From Nageia nagi (Eukaryota; Pinophyta): a DNA stretch of 64,000 nt. The translations under genes and the position numbers were made by a program. Positions within the stretch are counted from its first letter, which is position 1. Each line of letters opens with the position of its first letter. Shown piece by piece: positions 21,118-34,100 of this stretch. The stretch covers positions 4,154,001 to 4,218,000 of the forward strand of contig JBITNC010000002.1 in the NCBI GenBank assembly GCA_050084985.1. Direction: 5' to 3'. The notes beneath the pieces are model-generated. The model was not told the DNA's origin and made no database searches. It saw only the letters and a program-made list of their open reading frames with translations.

Positions 21118-21738
21118 AATTACAAATTACCTTGCCATACAAGATACAAACTATATATGACATAACACCATTTGAAGAAGATTATAACACAATAAAACAT
21201 TTTAATCTTGATATTATAGAGGTGTATAAATTGAAACTTAAATAGTTAGTCCCTTTTAATACTATAGCATGGGATGAATTAGAAATGCTTGATAAATAAA
21301 ACATTATAGCATGGACAGAAGATGGAATTAAGATGAAATACCTCATAAGACAACAAAATATACAAAACTATGAATCATAGCTGAATTAATTAATGGAACT
21401 CGAGGCAATGCTGTAAATATCATTATTTGAAAAAGTACATGAACCCAACACTGAACAGGAATCAATATTGAAAAACACTTCAATTGACATCAATAACTTT
21501 GAAAGACAATAATTGATGTTCTCCTTAATGTCTAAAATTAATTGAAGTTCTCACTAATGTCTAAAAATAGCTTCGTGTAACATCAACATTCTCTTTCAAC
21601 TACTTACTTAATATTTAAAGACAATGCTTACACAAAAAGTACACAAACTCCTTCATCTTTATAGAATGTGCTTGGCATACCCATTCTTGAATTTCAATAA
21701 TATTTACTTGCTTAGACGCAAATTTCTATGTAAATTCA
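21118..21738. other. AT-rich region upstream of the DDT-domain gene
   Basis: No gene is evident. A short imperfect repeat (TTGATGTTCTCCTTAATGTC / TTGAAGTTCTCACTAATGTC) occurs at 21510-21565. The base composition becomes clearly GC-richer from about 21780. Confidence 0.45.
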
Positions 21739-21743
21739 ATGAG

Positions 21744-22061
21744 TCAAAGCTCCAAACCGTATCTAAAACAAATAAAATTCCCTGCAGTTTTTAACACACG
21801 AAATCTCCTAGATTTCACCCCAGGGTCAAAACCGCAATCCGCGTTAGACTCCTTCTTAACTAGGGTTAAGAGCCTGAGGTTAACGACCTCTCGCCGCGGG
21901 TTAGCAGGTCCTTTAATGTCCTTTTCCCCGTCTGCTACACCACGCCAAGCTTGGAATTCGCAATGATAATGGCGATGAAGAAGAAAATGAAAGAGTCTCG
22001 TGGAACAGTTGTTTATTTCACTCCTGGGATTCGATCCGGCGACGTCTATGCACTTCGACAC
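21744..22061 (-). other. 105-codon minus-strand open frame in the promoter region, unidentified
   Basis: The longest open frame in the GC-richer block just upstream of the gene runs on the minus strand. It encodes a basic, low-complexity-free peptide with no motif I know. It could be the first exon of a divergently transcribed gene sharing the promoter. It could equally be a chance frame, since a 75-codon plus-strand frame (21739-21966) overlaps it. I do not call a gene. Confidence 0.25.
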
Positions 22062-22076
22062 ATACTGGTTGTCTGA
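21963..22076 (+). promoter_or_regulatory. Candidate upstream ORF (37 codons) of the DDT-domain gene
   Basis: ATGATAATGGCGATG opens a 37-codon frame that ends TGA at 22074-22076, 47 bases before the main ATG at 22124. It begins MIMAMKKKMKE and has several closely spaced in-frame ATGs. If the transcript starts upstream of 21963, ribosomes would meet this frame first and main-frame translation would need re-initiation. The transcription start is unknown, so this is a hypothesis. Confidence 0.4.
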
Positions 22077-22123
22077 AGAACTATTCTAGTTCGTTTTTTT
22101 GGCTACCGAGGGGGTTTTAAATA

Positions 22124-25100
22124 ATGTTGGATGAGCAGGATGATCCGCGGCAGGAGAGGAAACGGCGTTTGGCCCGAGCTTGTACGGCGCGGACGTCCGC
22201 CAGGCTGGCCCCGTTAGCCCCCACTGTGGAAAGGCCTGTTCCACGGAGAAATAGTAACGACGACCGTGATTTCTTTACCGTTTTGACTGCCCCGCCACCG
22301 CCTCTGCAGAGACGCCGTTGGCTCCTCCGTAGCATGTGGGAGTTGGCTTCCGTTCTTCATTTTTTTCGCGTAAGTTTTTATTTGCAGAAAATCTACTGAA
22401 ATTCATTTCCAGAAATCTCTCTCTCTCCATATATATTCCTTTTACATCAATTTTGCTGTATTTTAATAGTTATTGTCGATTTTACCGTTGCCGTAAATTA
22501 TTATTATTATTTTTTTAATTATTTCTGTAAATTAATATTCAAATGCTGTGGCGAATATTTTTTCTTCGGTCGCGAGTTCTATTCCTGCGAGTAATCATAT
22601 CACTTTGTGTAATTTGCAGCATTTCATTTGATTAAATTTGTTACCGATTTTACCTTAAAATTGCCTCAAATTATTATAATTTTTCATTATGACTGCAATT
22701 TAATTTTCAAATGCTGTGGCAAATAATCTTTCTTCGGTCGCGAGTTCGATTCCTGTAAGTAATCACATCAGTTTGTGCAATTTGCAAAAATTGCCTTAAA
22801 TTATCTTTTTCGTTGTCTCTGTTATTTGATTCTCAAATGCTGTGGCGAATAACCTTTATTCGGTCGCGAGTTCGAGTCCAGGGAGTAATGACATCACTTT
22901 GTGTCATTTCCAGCATTTCATTTGATTAAATTTTAAATGAATTTAATTTGCTTTAATTGTCTTCATTTTAACAATGCTTTACATTACTTGTTCTTTCACA
23001 TTTATTTTACTTTGATGAAGTTTTTGTTTTCCTTAAGTTTCATTCTCTGTCTGAGTCAATTGCCTCTTACTGGTTATAAGTTCGAGTCCCAAGGGTTGCA
23101 TGTTGTTTAATTCAACGTACTCGTCATTTTCCTTTAGTTTTGTTCTTTCAAAGTCAATTGCAGGTCACAAATTTGAGTCTCATTCAGTTTTCCAATTGCT
23201 TTGCGTGCAGGATTACATTATTTTAATTGAATGAAGTCTTTGTTTTCCTTTTGTTTAATTTGCTATTGAAGTCAATTGCCTCTCTCTTATTCCCTGTGGA
23301 AGTCAATTGGCTCTCATTGGTCACAAGTTCAAGTATGCTGAGACCTGACATTGTTTTTCATTACATGCAGTGTTAACATTTATTCAAATTTAATGAGGTC
23401 TTTATCTTCCTTTAGTTTCATAGCCATTGAAGTCAGTTGCCAGTGACTAGTCATGAGTCTTATCGTCATTCAATCTTTACATCTCTAGGAGAATTACGTC
23501 TATACTATTTTGACGCCGTCTTAATTTTGTTTGAATTTAGTTTCAACCTTAGCCTCAGCCAGTTCCCGCTCAATGATTACAAGTTCGAATCTAGGCATGT
23601 CATAACACTGGTTTATTCTAATACCAATGTTATTATTATCATAAATTGATGTAATTTTTGTATTTCTTTTAGGTTCATTTGGTGTCCTTCTCCACTGCCA
23701 ATGTTCAAGTCTAGTCAAGTCATTATTGTGGTGTTTTTTACTTGCAGAGTTATATTTGTTTTAATTTAATGAGCTGTCTTTGTTGTACTTTTAATACAAT
23801 CTTTTTCCTCTTTTGACTGCCACTCACTGGTTAAGAGATTTGAGTCATTATGTCGCTTTATGCTATAAAACTTGTAGGGTAACATTCAGTTAAATTGAAA
23901 GAAGCCTTCATTTTCCCTTTAAAGTTTTGTTTGTTGTTGACCTCGGTTTTCATGTACTTGTTACAAGTTCTAGTCTCAGCAGGTTATTACATTTCTTTAC
24001 ATTAGTTGTATTTTATAGTAATGCAGTCTTCATTGATCATTCGTCTTATTCTTTGTCGCTATCAAATGCCACTCACTGGTCATGAGTTGTGCCTCATGAG
24101 CAAATTGCATTGCTTTAGAATACTTGGAGGGTTACATTAATTATGATTTGATGCAGTATATATTTCACATTAATTTCATCTGGCTTTATCATCAGTTGCC
24201 ATTTAGTGATTACACATTTTGAGTGATTGCATTGCTTTGTATAAATTGCAGTGTGTACTGTTATATTTGGTTTAATATAATGGAGTCTTCAATTTCCTTT
24301 TAGTTTTTACCGGCCTCAATTGCCATTCACTGGTTATATATTTGAGTATCAGTAAGTTATTATATTGCTTTGCTAACAGAGTTACATCGAGTTTAATTCA
24401 TTGATGTGTCTCTTTTCTTTTAGTTTCATTCCCTATTGGGTTCATTTTCATTTGTGTGTAACAGCATTTCGTTGGTTCACATTTCTTGCAGGGTTATGTT
24501 TGTTTTAATCTGAAGCAATCTTCAGTTTACCCTGATTTCATCTCTGTCCTGGTGGATTTTCTTCTCAACCATCAGAAGTTCAAGGCTAACTGAATTTTTA
24601 CATTGGTAAATTGCTTGCAGGGTGATATTCAGTTGTATTACATGCAGGCAATCTTCATTTTACCCTGATTTCATCTCTGTCCTGGTGGATTTTCTTCTCA
24701 GTCATCAGAAGTTCAACACTAACTGAGTCGTTATGTTGGTAAATTACTTGCAGGGTTATATTTAGTTGTATTACATGCAGTCCCCATTTTCCTTAGTTTC
24801 ATCCTTTGTCTTTATCAATTGCCACCGACTGGTCATGATTTCAAGTCGTCAACTCATCGGTCATGATATCAAGTCCTCACTGAGTTATCACATTACATTA
24901 CAGTGTTAAATTGATGTTATATAATATAATCATCACTTTGTTTCTATTTCATCCATTGTTATGGCAGCTTGTGACACAATAATTATGAATTTGAGTTACA
25001 TCATGTTGCTCTACCTTACTTGTTTATTCTGCTCATGTCTTGACAACCCCTAATCACATCTCTTAACCTGCTTACGCCTCATTTGCATATAATTCAATTG

Positions 25101-28100
25101 AACCTTCTTCCTAGTTTATATCATTGGTTCCTACCAATTTTCTCTCACATCTCTCTAATCCAAATCTAGATGTACCTTTGCTAGCACACTCATGGATGAT
25201 GACTGCCTATTGCATCACATTCTAACTGCTGAGTTTCTTTCAGATATTGTCTTTAAAATGACTCATTGACCTTGTAACCTCTGATTTATTTGCTTCTGTT
25301 TTTATTCATGACATTTATTTATATCTGTGATCAGTTTTGTCTAAGAAATTTTCAACCATACTGCAGGTTTTTCGTCCTGTTCTGAATATAAATGTCGAAT
25401 TTACTGCAGAGGATTTGGAAAATGCATTGATTACCCCGAACAGCTTGCTGGATGATATACACATACCATTATTGAAGGTGTGCAATTTTGTAGTGCTCCA
25501 CATTTCACATGTTTTATCTCCATGGTTTGACATTAAGTGTTGTTTGAATCTTTGAAAAATTATCATGACTTGCACAGAAACAATCAGTTCCAACCAAATA
25601 CAAGTGACTATTTTGGCAACTCAGATATTTAGCACTGACTGCCTAATTATCTTTCATGCTAATGGGATGGCCCACTTTCAAAATTTCACATGAACTGTTC
25701 AAGCAATCATCATTCCTGCCATTTGTTATTTACTCAAGCCTTAGTTGCTAGAATAAAATCGGCTGGTAGAATTTAGTATTTACCGATAGACTATTTTGCA
25801 AAAGTTTGGAGTAATATTTGCCATTGGAAATGAAGATTCTGGTCCTATTTTATCAAACAAATATCATTTACTTTGATAGTTGGCCTCTTTTTTTAAATAA
25901 AATGTATATAATCTTATGGAAATCTGAAAAAAACTTGAATTTACCAATTTATCACCAACTGAAGGCATAAACAAGAAGAATAAGGATATATAAGTGATTA
26001 ACAATGACGTTGAATAGGTTGTTAACTGCAAAAACATTTGTAACTAGTATGTTAAGATTTGTAAGTGCAATTAAGAAGTTTCTTCTACCATATTCACCGA
26101 CGTTCATGGTGAAATTCTAACTATCCATCTAAAGATTTTAAAACTAGACCTATTAAAGTCCCATGCTTTTGAAAATGTCAGAAGGTTGGCTTCATGAAAA
26201 TGTTTTAGTATGGCCAAGATTATTGCACAATTAGATCTGTTTCTTGTGAAAATGTGGAAGATGTGTATAGAGATCAACACAACAGAAATGAAAGAAGTAC
26301 ACAAAAGAAATGAAGAAAAAGAACCTTTACCTAAAGGAATCTATGGTACAAGACATTGATACTGACTCATGAGCTTTTTTGGACTCTTTAAAACACAGCT
26401 TCTCTGACTTGAAACAAATACACTACTGAGCTATCAATACATGTGTCATGAGCCTTGTGTTTCCTCCCTTCAGAAATGCAGTTACAGCAAACCCTCACAT
26501 TTCCTTATACAAAACTATGTATTTTACATATTTCCTTAAATAGTTCCAAAATATTTTCCTTTGGTATAGATTCCTGAAAGTCATCTAGAATGCAACTTCC
26601 ATGAATCTGTCACATGTTTTTAGGCTAAGTTGCAGGAAACCTGTAAAACAGCTGCATTCCCGTTTCGGCAATCTCTGGAAACTTGGAAACTTGTAAAGCC
26701 TTATGGAAGTTAATATAGATATGGTTTTCCTTCTAAAATGTTATTTATGTGTTTCATTCTTATATATTTGCAAGTTAATGTGGTATTTAAAAAAAAACAT
26801 ATATATACATATTTTTTTTGTTTTTAATTTTTTTCATATAACACTATTTCTACGATGTACCCTTTTTGGAAGGGTTATGTTTCCATTTCGAAAACTTGGA
26901 AAAACGTTTTCATGTTTCATGCAACTTAATTTTTAGGTGATTCTTTACATTGCTTAACATCTCCATTTCTCCCTCTCAACTCTCTCTTATTCTCATTAAT
27001 TGAAATAAAACTCAAGGTTTCCTTTTCAACCCTAAACAATCATATAAGTTTAAATTATTTTTTCAAGGTTCGTTCAAATCTGGTCCAAATTTGGTTCATT
27101 CTGAACCTTTTAGATTTGTTGAACTAGTTCAGTTTGGCTTAGTTTGTCCATTTGTATTCTTCAAAACTATTAATATATCTCTAATCAAAGGTATAAATAG
27201 AAGAGTCTTTTCTGAAACATTAATCTTTACACCTTATATGATATTATCATTGAATCCGAATGCTGCACCCACAAATATTTTAACACTTGCATATTTATTA
27301 TTTTTTAATTTATGTAATATCTAAATTGTTTTATTTTTTCCCTAAGTTACTGGATACGCCTGTAGAAGGGGTAGATACAAGTGCGATACACACCGGATAC
27401 GGATCTGGATTCGAACCTCATACAGATTCGTCCAAGGTACATTTTTTTAGAGTTGGATACGTCGTCGACGTACCTAGGATGTACCTGGGCGTATCAGGAT
27501 GAACCCACGATGTATCCAAGGCGTTTGGCAGATTTGTAAATGAAGTTTATCATTTTTTAATTGTTTTTTCTCCTTGATTTTGACCAATTGCACACAGGAA
27601 ACCCTAAAAGTTACCTCTTAAAGGCCTTGAGCCCTCTAAAGTTGTTCATTCTTGTTCATTTCTCTTGCAAACAACAAAGCTTTTTCCAAGCGGCTGAGCA
27701 TTGTCTTCAAAGTTGAAGAGTGATCAAAGGGAGTTGAACTTGATATTACTATTTTAATATTGAACTTGAAGTTTGAGCAATATTTCTCATGCATGTTTTA
27801 AATGACATTCATGTTTATGGTGGTTTTGTTGTTTATATCATGCTATGCGAGACTCTAATCTTAATTTCATGCTTCTAGGATGCAAATTTATGTTTATTTT
27901 TTACTTTTACATGGTTTTTGTATGGACGTAATCAAAGCATACCCAAAATCTAAAAAAACAATTTTGCCGAATCCGCGAATCGAACCAATGAACCCGAATC
28001 TAAACCCATACTCGAATCGGTAACTTAGATTTTTCTTAACTAAATTTTTATCTTTTTAAAAATAAAAACCTTCAAACTTCTTTCCATTTTCACTTAAATT

Positions 28101-31100
28101 TAACTTTCCATACCTGGTAAGTTGGTAACTATGATTCTAACCAAACCAGTAGATTGATCTCTTAACATCTTTTCAAGTTACAAAGAAATCCAATATACCA
28201 ATTAACAATTAACATGATAAATGACAAGAAGATAAACAGGGAAATATGAAAACTAAGATACATTGACCTTTATAAATTATGTTATTCTTAACCCAAATAA
28301 ACATGTCATTAAACCTTGCATGTTCATGATTATGTATTAGATGGTCATATGGTTTTTGGGGTTTTTGGAGAGTACCAATGGTTGTCTTGTTGGCCTAAAA
28401 AATTGCCTATCATGAAAATCTGGCACGTACATATTTTTATTCCCCATAAGTTTAGTATGAAAAGCTGCACAACATCCATTTCAACTATTATTGAAATATA
28501 TTTGCTTATTATTGAATAGATGGTGGCTATCCGTTCTCAGAAAGAGCATCTATAACATGACTGAATTCTATAGCACCAAAGAAATTTTGAGCACTTGCAA
28601 ATCAAGGACAACACTAGACAGCCATCTCCATATGCTATCCAAGACACAATTTATATCATTCTTTAGCTTAGTTTTTGTTTTATTAGATTAGAAGAGGGAT
28701 TTAATGCAATCCTAACTGAAATTCGGGGGTTTTTTAATAGGTATTGATCCCTTTTTACAAAGTTTTGAAGATATTACAATTGAGCTCATGAGAAAGATAT
28801 GGGCCTACAGATTTGAAAAAATTAACTGCCCTTACCAAGAAGCCAAAAAAATTCAAATTTGAGCCTAAAAACCAACCTACAAAAAATTCATCCACTCAAA
28901 GGAGTTATCTAATTTGAAACAAAGACAACAACCTTTTTGCCACCCAAAGTCAAAGTTTTGAAAAATTACAAACAAGGAGCAACAGTGGCTCTATAAAAAA
29001 TCCATCCTTCGTATGAAACAAGGGACTTCAAGTATACACTCTTTGCCCCTTTTGAGAATAAGGAAAATAAATTAGAGCTTAAAAGACCAAAGGAAACAAC
29101 CACAGGTTTTGAAACGGCAAAAATCGCTACTTGGGAAAACCTTCGCTCAAAGAGAAACTTGTCACGTACCTACCTCCAACACCCTATGTTGAGTTTGAGA
29201 TTGGTTCTCGTTCGTTCTTTAGAAAGTCCATGCTCTAAGGTTCGCCATTCCGATCCCTAAGTTGTTAGCTTCCACCTAGGCCATTGATGTGGGTCTTCAC
29301 GGGTTCCAACCAAGAGAAAGATGCTTTTTGGATCTTGCGAAGGCTTACGACCATCTTTGTAGCCCCTTTCGAAAGATTACCTTGTGGGCACCCAATCTCT
29401 CTATGCAGAAATCCTTCTAAGGACTCCTCAATCTTGGCATTTGGTCACTGAAACCCCAAATCGGATAGAAAACTGATCCATAAACTATAAGATTAAAATT
29501 TCAATTTAACCTTTTCTAAGGATCAATTCACACTTAAAACAATCAAGTGCTTGTAAAGGAAAATCAGGAACAAATTTGTAAACACAGAGAAGAGAAAAGC
29601 ATTCACCATAGAAAGAGACAAGCAAAATTATCCTGGTTCACCTAGTGTGGGCTACATCCAGCTCAAAAGCTCTCTACTATCAGTGGGTGGAATCACTTTA
29701 CAAGGCCTCCATGGTCCTTCAAAACCTCCTCTCACATTCACAACACACTCACAGCTCTGAAAATCACAACAAGAACTGAAAACAACTTTCCTGAAATCCT
29801 CCTCCTCCTCTCACGTCCAATTTTCTTCCCTTTTATACAATTTTGGGGGCTAAAATTGGAGAGTATTACAACTAGGAAATTCCATACAAAACCTATTTTT
29901 AGATACCCATTAACCTCCTTGATCTTCCTGTCAAATTTGAGCTCAAATGGTTGTAAAAATCTCCCCAAAATGAACTCTAAACAAGGCCTCCATGGTCCTT
30001 CAAAACCTCCTCTCACATTCACAACACACTCACAGCTCTGAAAATCACAACAAATCTGAAAACAACTTTCCTGAAATCCTCCTCCTCCTCTCACGTCCAA
30101 TTTTCTTCCCCTTTATACAATTTTGGGGGCTAAAATTGGAGAGTATTACAACTAGGAAATTCCATACAAAACCTATTTTTAGATACCCATTAACCTCCTT
30201 GATCTTCCTGTCAAATTTGAGCTCAAATGGTTGTAAAAATCTCCCCAAAATGAACTCTAAAATCGAAATAATACGCTCATTGGATTGTTTCAGGCTTACA
30301 GAATTAACTCAGCCTAATAATAGGACCTTAGGCGAATTAAAAATCACCATAAACCTTTGAAAACACCAAAATACATTAAAAAAACCTAAAATCGGGAGGG
30401 TGCACTGTGGTGACGACACGTGGCGCGCTTAGAGGAAGTCAACCTCCTGTTGACTGGCGGCTTGGCTGGCGATCAGGCGCGGTTGGCGGTCAGACGCGGT
30501 TGGCGGTCTCCACGCGGTTGGCGGTCAAACGTGGTCACCGCATCTCAATTCCCTGCGGGCCCCTCCGCCTCGTCACCTCCACGCGGGACTTGACCCGCCT
30601 CATCACCTCCACGCCGGCCTTGACTCCACGTAGGCCTGGTCACCTTCATGTGGTTTGGTGGGTCCCGCCAGAACATTTGAATATATATTATTTTTTTTAA
30701 TCCTTTTAAATTTTTTTTTTCTCAAACTACTCAAACTGAATTAATACCATATCTTCCACATACGGACTCGGATTCACGATCCGAAAGAAGCGTCGGAAAG
30801 CTAAAGACAAGGCGATCACAATGAACACACAGAAATGGAGATTACTGAATGTCGAAGGGATCCAAATTTTGGATCATTCCTCCCCACTGAGAGAGAGCTT
30901 TTGTCCCCAAAAGCATTTAGGATGATGAAATGAGGTGAGGGTAGAGCTCCCTCACCCGATCAACTGCATACCACTTGGCCTTGTGTGGATGTTGGCCTTT
31001 CACTCCAATACGTCACACCTCATGTATGCCACTACGAGATGATCGTTGCTTCTTTTCCAATACTGCATCCTCAACCAACACATTCATGTGCTCAGGGGCT

Positions 31101-34100
31101 AAATCCTCAACTGACAGTAACATAACATCTGTATTTTTTGCAACTAAGGCTGGTTCGTACAACTTCAAGTTCTCAACATTAATAACGGAATACATTTGCA
31201 TATAGGGTGGTAAGTCCAACCGAAACACATTGTCTCCAACTTGACCAATAATGGTAAATGGACCATACCTTATTGGTTTCAACTTCTTTCCCTTACCATG
31301 CTGTCTCTCCTTACTGAGATGAAGCCATACCTGATCCCCAACCTGAAATTTATGATCCACCCGATGACGATCATGCCTCTCCTTATACTTGGCCTGACTC
31401 TTCTCCAACTGTTCTTTTACCTTCTGATGAATCAATCTGATCCTCTCAATAAAATTCTTTGTCCGCTCCTCCTCATTATGAAGAACTATATCTCCATCAC
31501 TTGTTGAAACAAAAGCCATATCAAAAGGTGATTTTGGCAAATAACCAAAACAAGTCTCAAAAGGTGTTTTGTTAGTAGAAGAATGTAAAGCCCGATTATA
31601 TGCATGCTGTATATAGTTCAAATGCTCATCCCAAGTCTTAGGATGCTTACCACAATAACCCCGTAATAGGTGTACCATTGTCCTGTTTACCACCTCTGTT
31701 TGACCATCTGTCTGTGGATGAAATGCTGTACTCCTCTTTAGCTTAGTGTCCATCCTTTCCCACAAAGAAGTCCAAAATTTTCCAAGAAACCTGGAATCCT
31801 TGTTAGAAATGATAGAAGTAGGAAGACCAAAATATACCCACACATAAGTAAAGAAAAGATTAGCTGCCTCTTGACCTGTCACAGTCTTTTTACATGGGAT
31901 TAGAATACACATCTTACTGAATCTATCCACAACCACATATAAATAATCATGACCTCTTTTAGACATAGGTAAACCTCCAACAAAATCCATAGAAATACTC
32001 TCCCATGGTCGTGTAGGAATGGACAATGGCATATAAAGACCAAATTTCCTGTTATTGGGTTTGCTTACACTGCATAACATACAACCTCTGATATATCTGG
32101 ATACATTTTCTTGCATTTTAGGCCAGTAACAATACCTTTGTAGATTAGCAAGAGTTTTCCCAACACCAAAGTGCCCTGAAATACGAGAAGTATGAGCTTC
32201 CCTAATCAAATCATTCCTCTCACCATTAGGAATACAAAGTTTGCCCAAATGAAAAAGTAATCCATCATGCAAATGAAAGTCATGATTTCCAACTTCATTA
32301 CCAAGACTCAATTTATGATAGACATTTTGGAAATCAGGATCAACCACATATTGTTCTTTATACCCATCATGCATTAAAGAATTATTTTGTAGAATCACAA
32401 CACTGGCAACTATTGGAGGCCTAGACAACATATCATCAATTTTATTTTGAGTACCCTTCTTATACTTAATCACCAAATGAAATTGTTGCAAAAATCCCAT
32501 CCAACGAAAGTGTTTAGATTGTTGCAACTTAGATTGTGACTGAAGATATTGCAAGGGTTGATGGTCTGTATGAATTAGTCTCTTTACCTACCAAATAGTG
32601 CTTCCATTTCTTAACACTTTGAACTAATGCATACAACTCTTTGTCATATGTGGGATAGTTTCTTACCGCACTGGTAAACATTTCCGAGTGATAGCAAATC
32701 GGATGTTTTTTCTGCAATAAAACTGCACCCATAGCATAGTCACTTGCATCAGTCTCAATTTCAAAAGTTTTTTGAAGATTAGGCAAAGCAAGTACTGGAG
32801 CATTACTGATTTTCCTTTTAAGCAATTCAAAAGCATGTTGTTCTTTCCCTTCCCATTGAAATCCATGACTCTTTCCTGTAATTGCATGTAGTGGAGAAGC
32901 CATGTAAGAAAAGTTAGCAATAAACTTGCGTAAATACTGCATTGCCCCAAGAAAACTCCTAGTCTCTGTCACATTAGTGGGAGTAGGCCATTTCAACACA
33001 ACCTCAATTTTTGCAGGATCTATCCTCAATTGACCTTCACCTACAATGTGGCCAAGATAGATTAAACTCTTCCTGACAAACTCACACTTAGACATCTTCA
33101 AATAGAGTTTTGCTTCCCTTAAAACTTCAAACACTTTAGGAATATGTACCACATGATTTTTCCAATTATCACTGTAAATGAGAATATCATCAAGATACAC
33201 AATAACAAAATCATCAATGAAAGGCCTTAAAACTTCATTCATTACACGCATGAAAGTAGCAGGGGCATTGCATAATCCAAACGGTAAAACCAACCATTCA
33301 AACAATCCTTGCCTAGTTTTAAAAGCAGTTTTCCACACATCCTCTTCTTTAACTCGTACTTGATGATAACCACTTCTTAGATCCAATTTTGTGAAAAGCC
33401 TAGCTTTTTGTAATTGATCCATTAAATCATCAATACATGGCAAAGGATATCGATTTTTAACCGTGATCTTATTTAGTGCCCTGTAATCAACACACATATG
33501 CCAAGTTCCATCTTTCTTTGGAATTATAACAATAGGAGATCCACACGGTGATGTGCTAGGTCTAATGACTCCTTGATCTAACAATTTCTTCAGTTTCCAA
33601 AGCAGAATTTCTATATAAGCCAATATTAGGAAGTGCAACATCAGGATGCAATTGAATCTCATGTTGTATATCTCTTTTTGGTGGAAGTTCTTTAGGTACT
33701 TGAAATAAATCTTCAAATTCGGAAATTACCTCTTTTACTTATTCTTTGTATTGTGGTTCACAATCCTCACGTGCCTTTATGATTTCTACTTCATCTTGAG
33801 ATTTCACCATTGCAAGTACAAACATTTGTCCTGTATTGATTAGTCTCTTTGCTTGTCATGCAGTAATCAAAGAAATATCCTTTTTCTTGTTTTGATGAGC
33901 ACTAACCATGTATTCAATTCCATCTTTAATGAGTCTATATTTGTTTTCCTTTCTATAAAATAAAGCATCTCTTTCCCATAGATAAGGACTACCAAGCACA
34001 ATCCCACAAATATCCAAAGGAACAACATCAAGTAAAACTTCATCAATGTACTCCCTGTTAATCCCAAATTGCAACTTGCATTGTTGTGTTACCTTTAACT

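Noticed and set aside
21739-21966. 75-codon plus-strand frame as the true first exon of the DDT gene
   Set aside because: It ends before the uORF, has no donor site that would join it in frame to 22124, and an in-frame TAA at 22118 blocks extension of the main frame upstream.
22573-24850. tRNA genes suggested by GAGTTCGATTCC-like words in intron 1
   Set aside because: Only a B-box-like word is present. There is no A box at the right distance and no cloverleaf could be formed, so these are not tRNA genes.
22540-24900. CRISPR-like array
   Set aside because: Period and core are too degenerate, spacers are not unique against a fixed repeat, and the context is a plant intron.
28941-29468. Left half of the copia element interrupted by the Ty3 insertion
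   Set aside because: I looked for copia reverse transcriptase or RNase H words on both strands and found none. A DLAKAYDH-like word near 29335 is isolated and in the wrong context.
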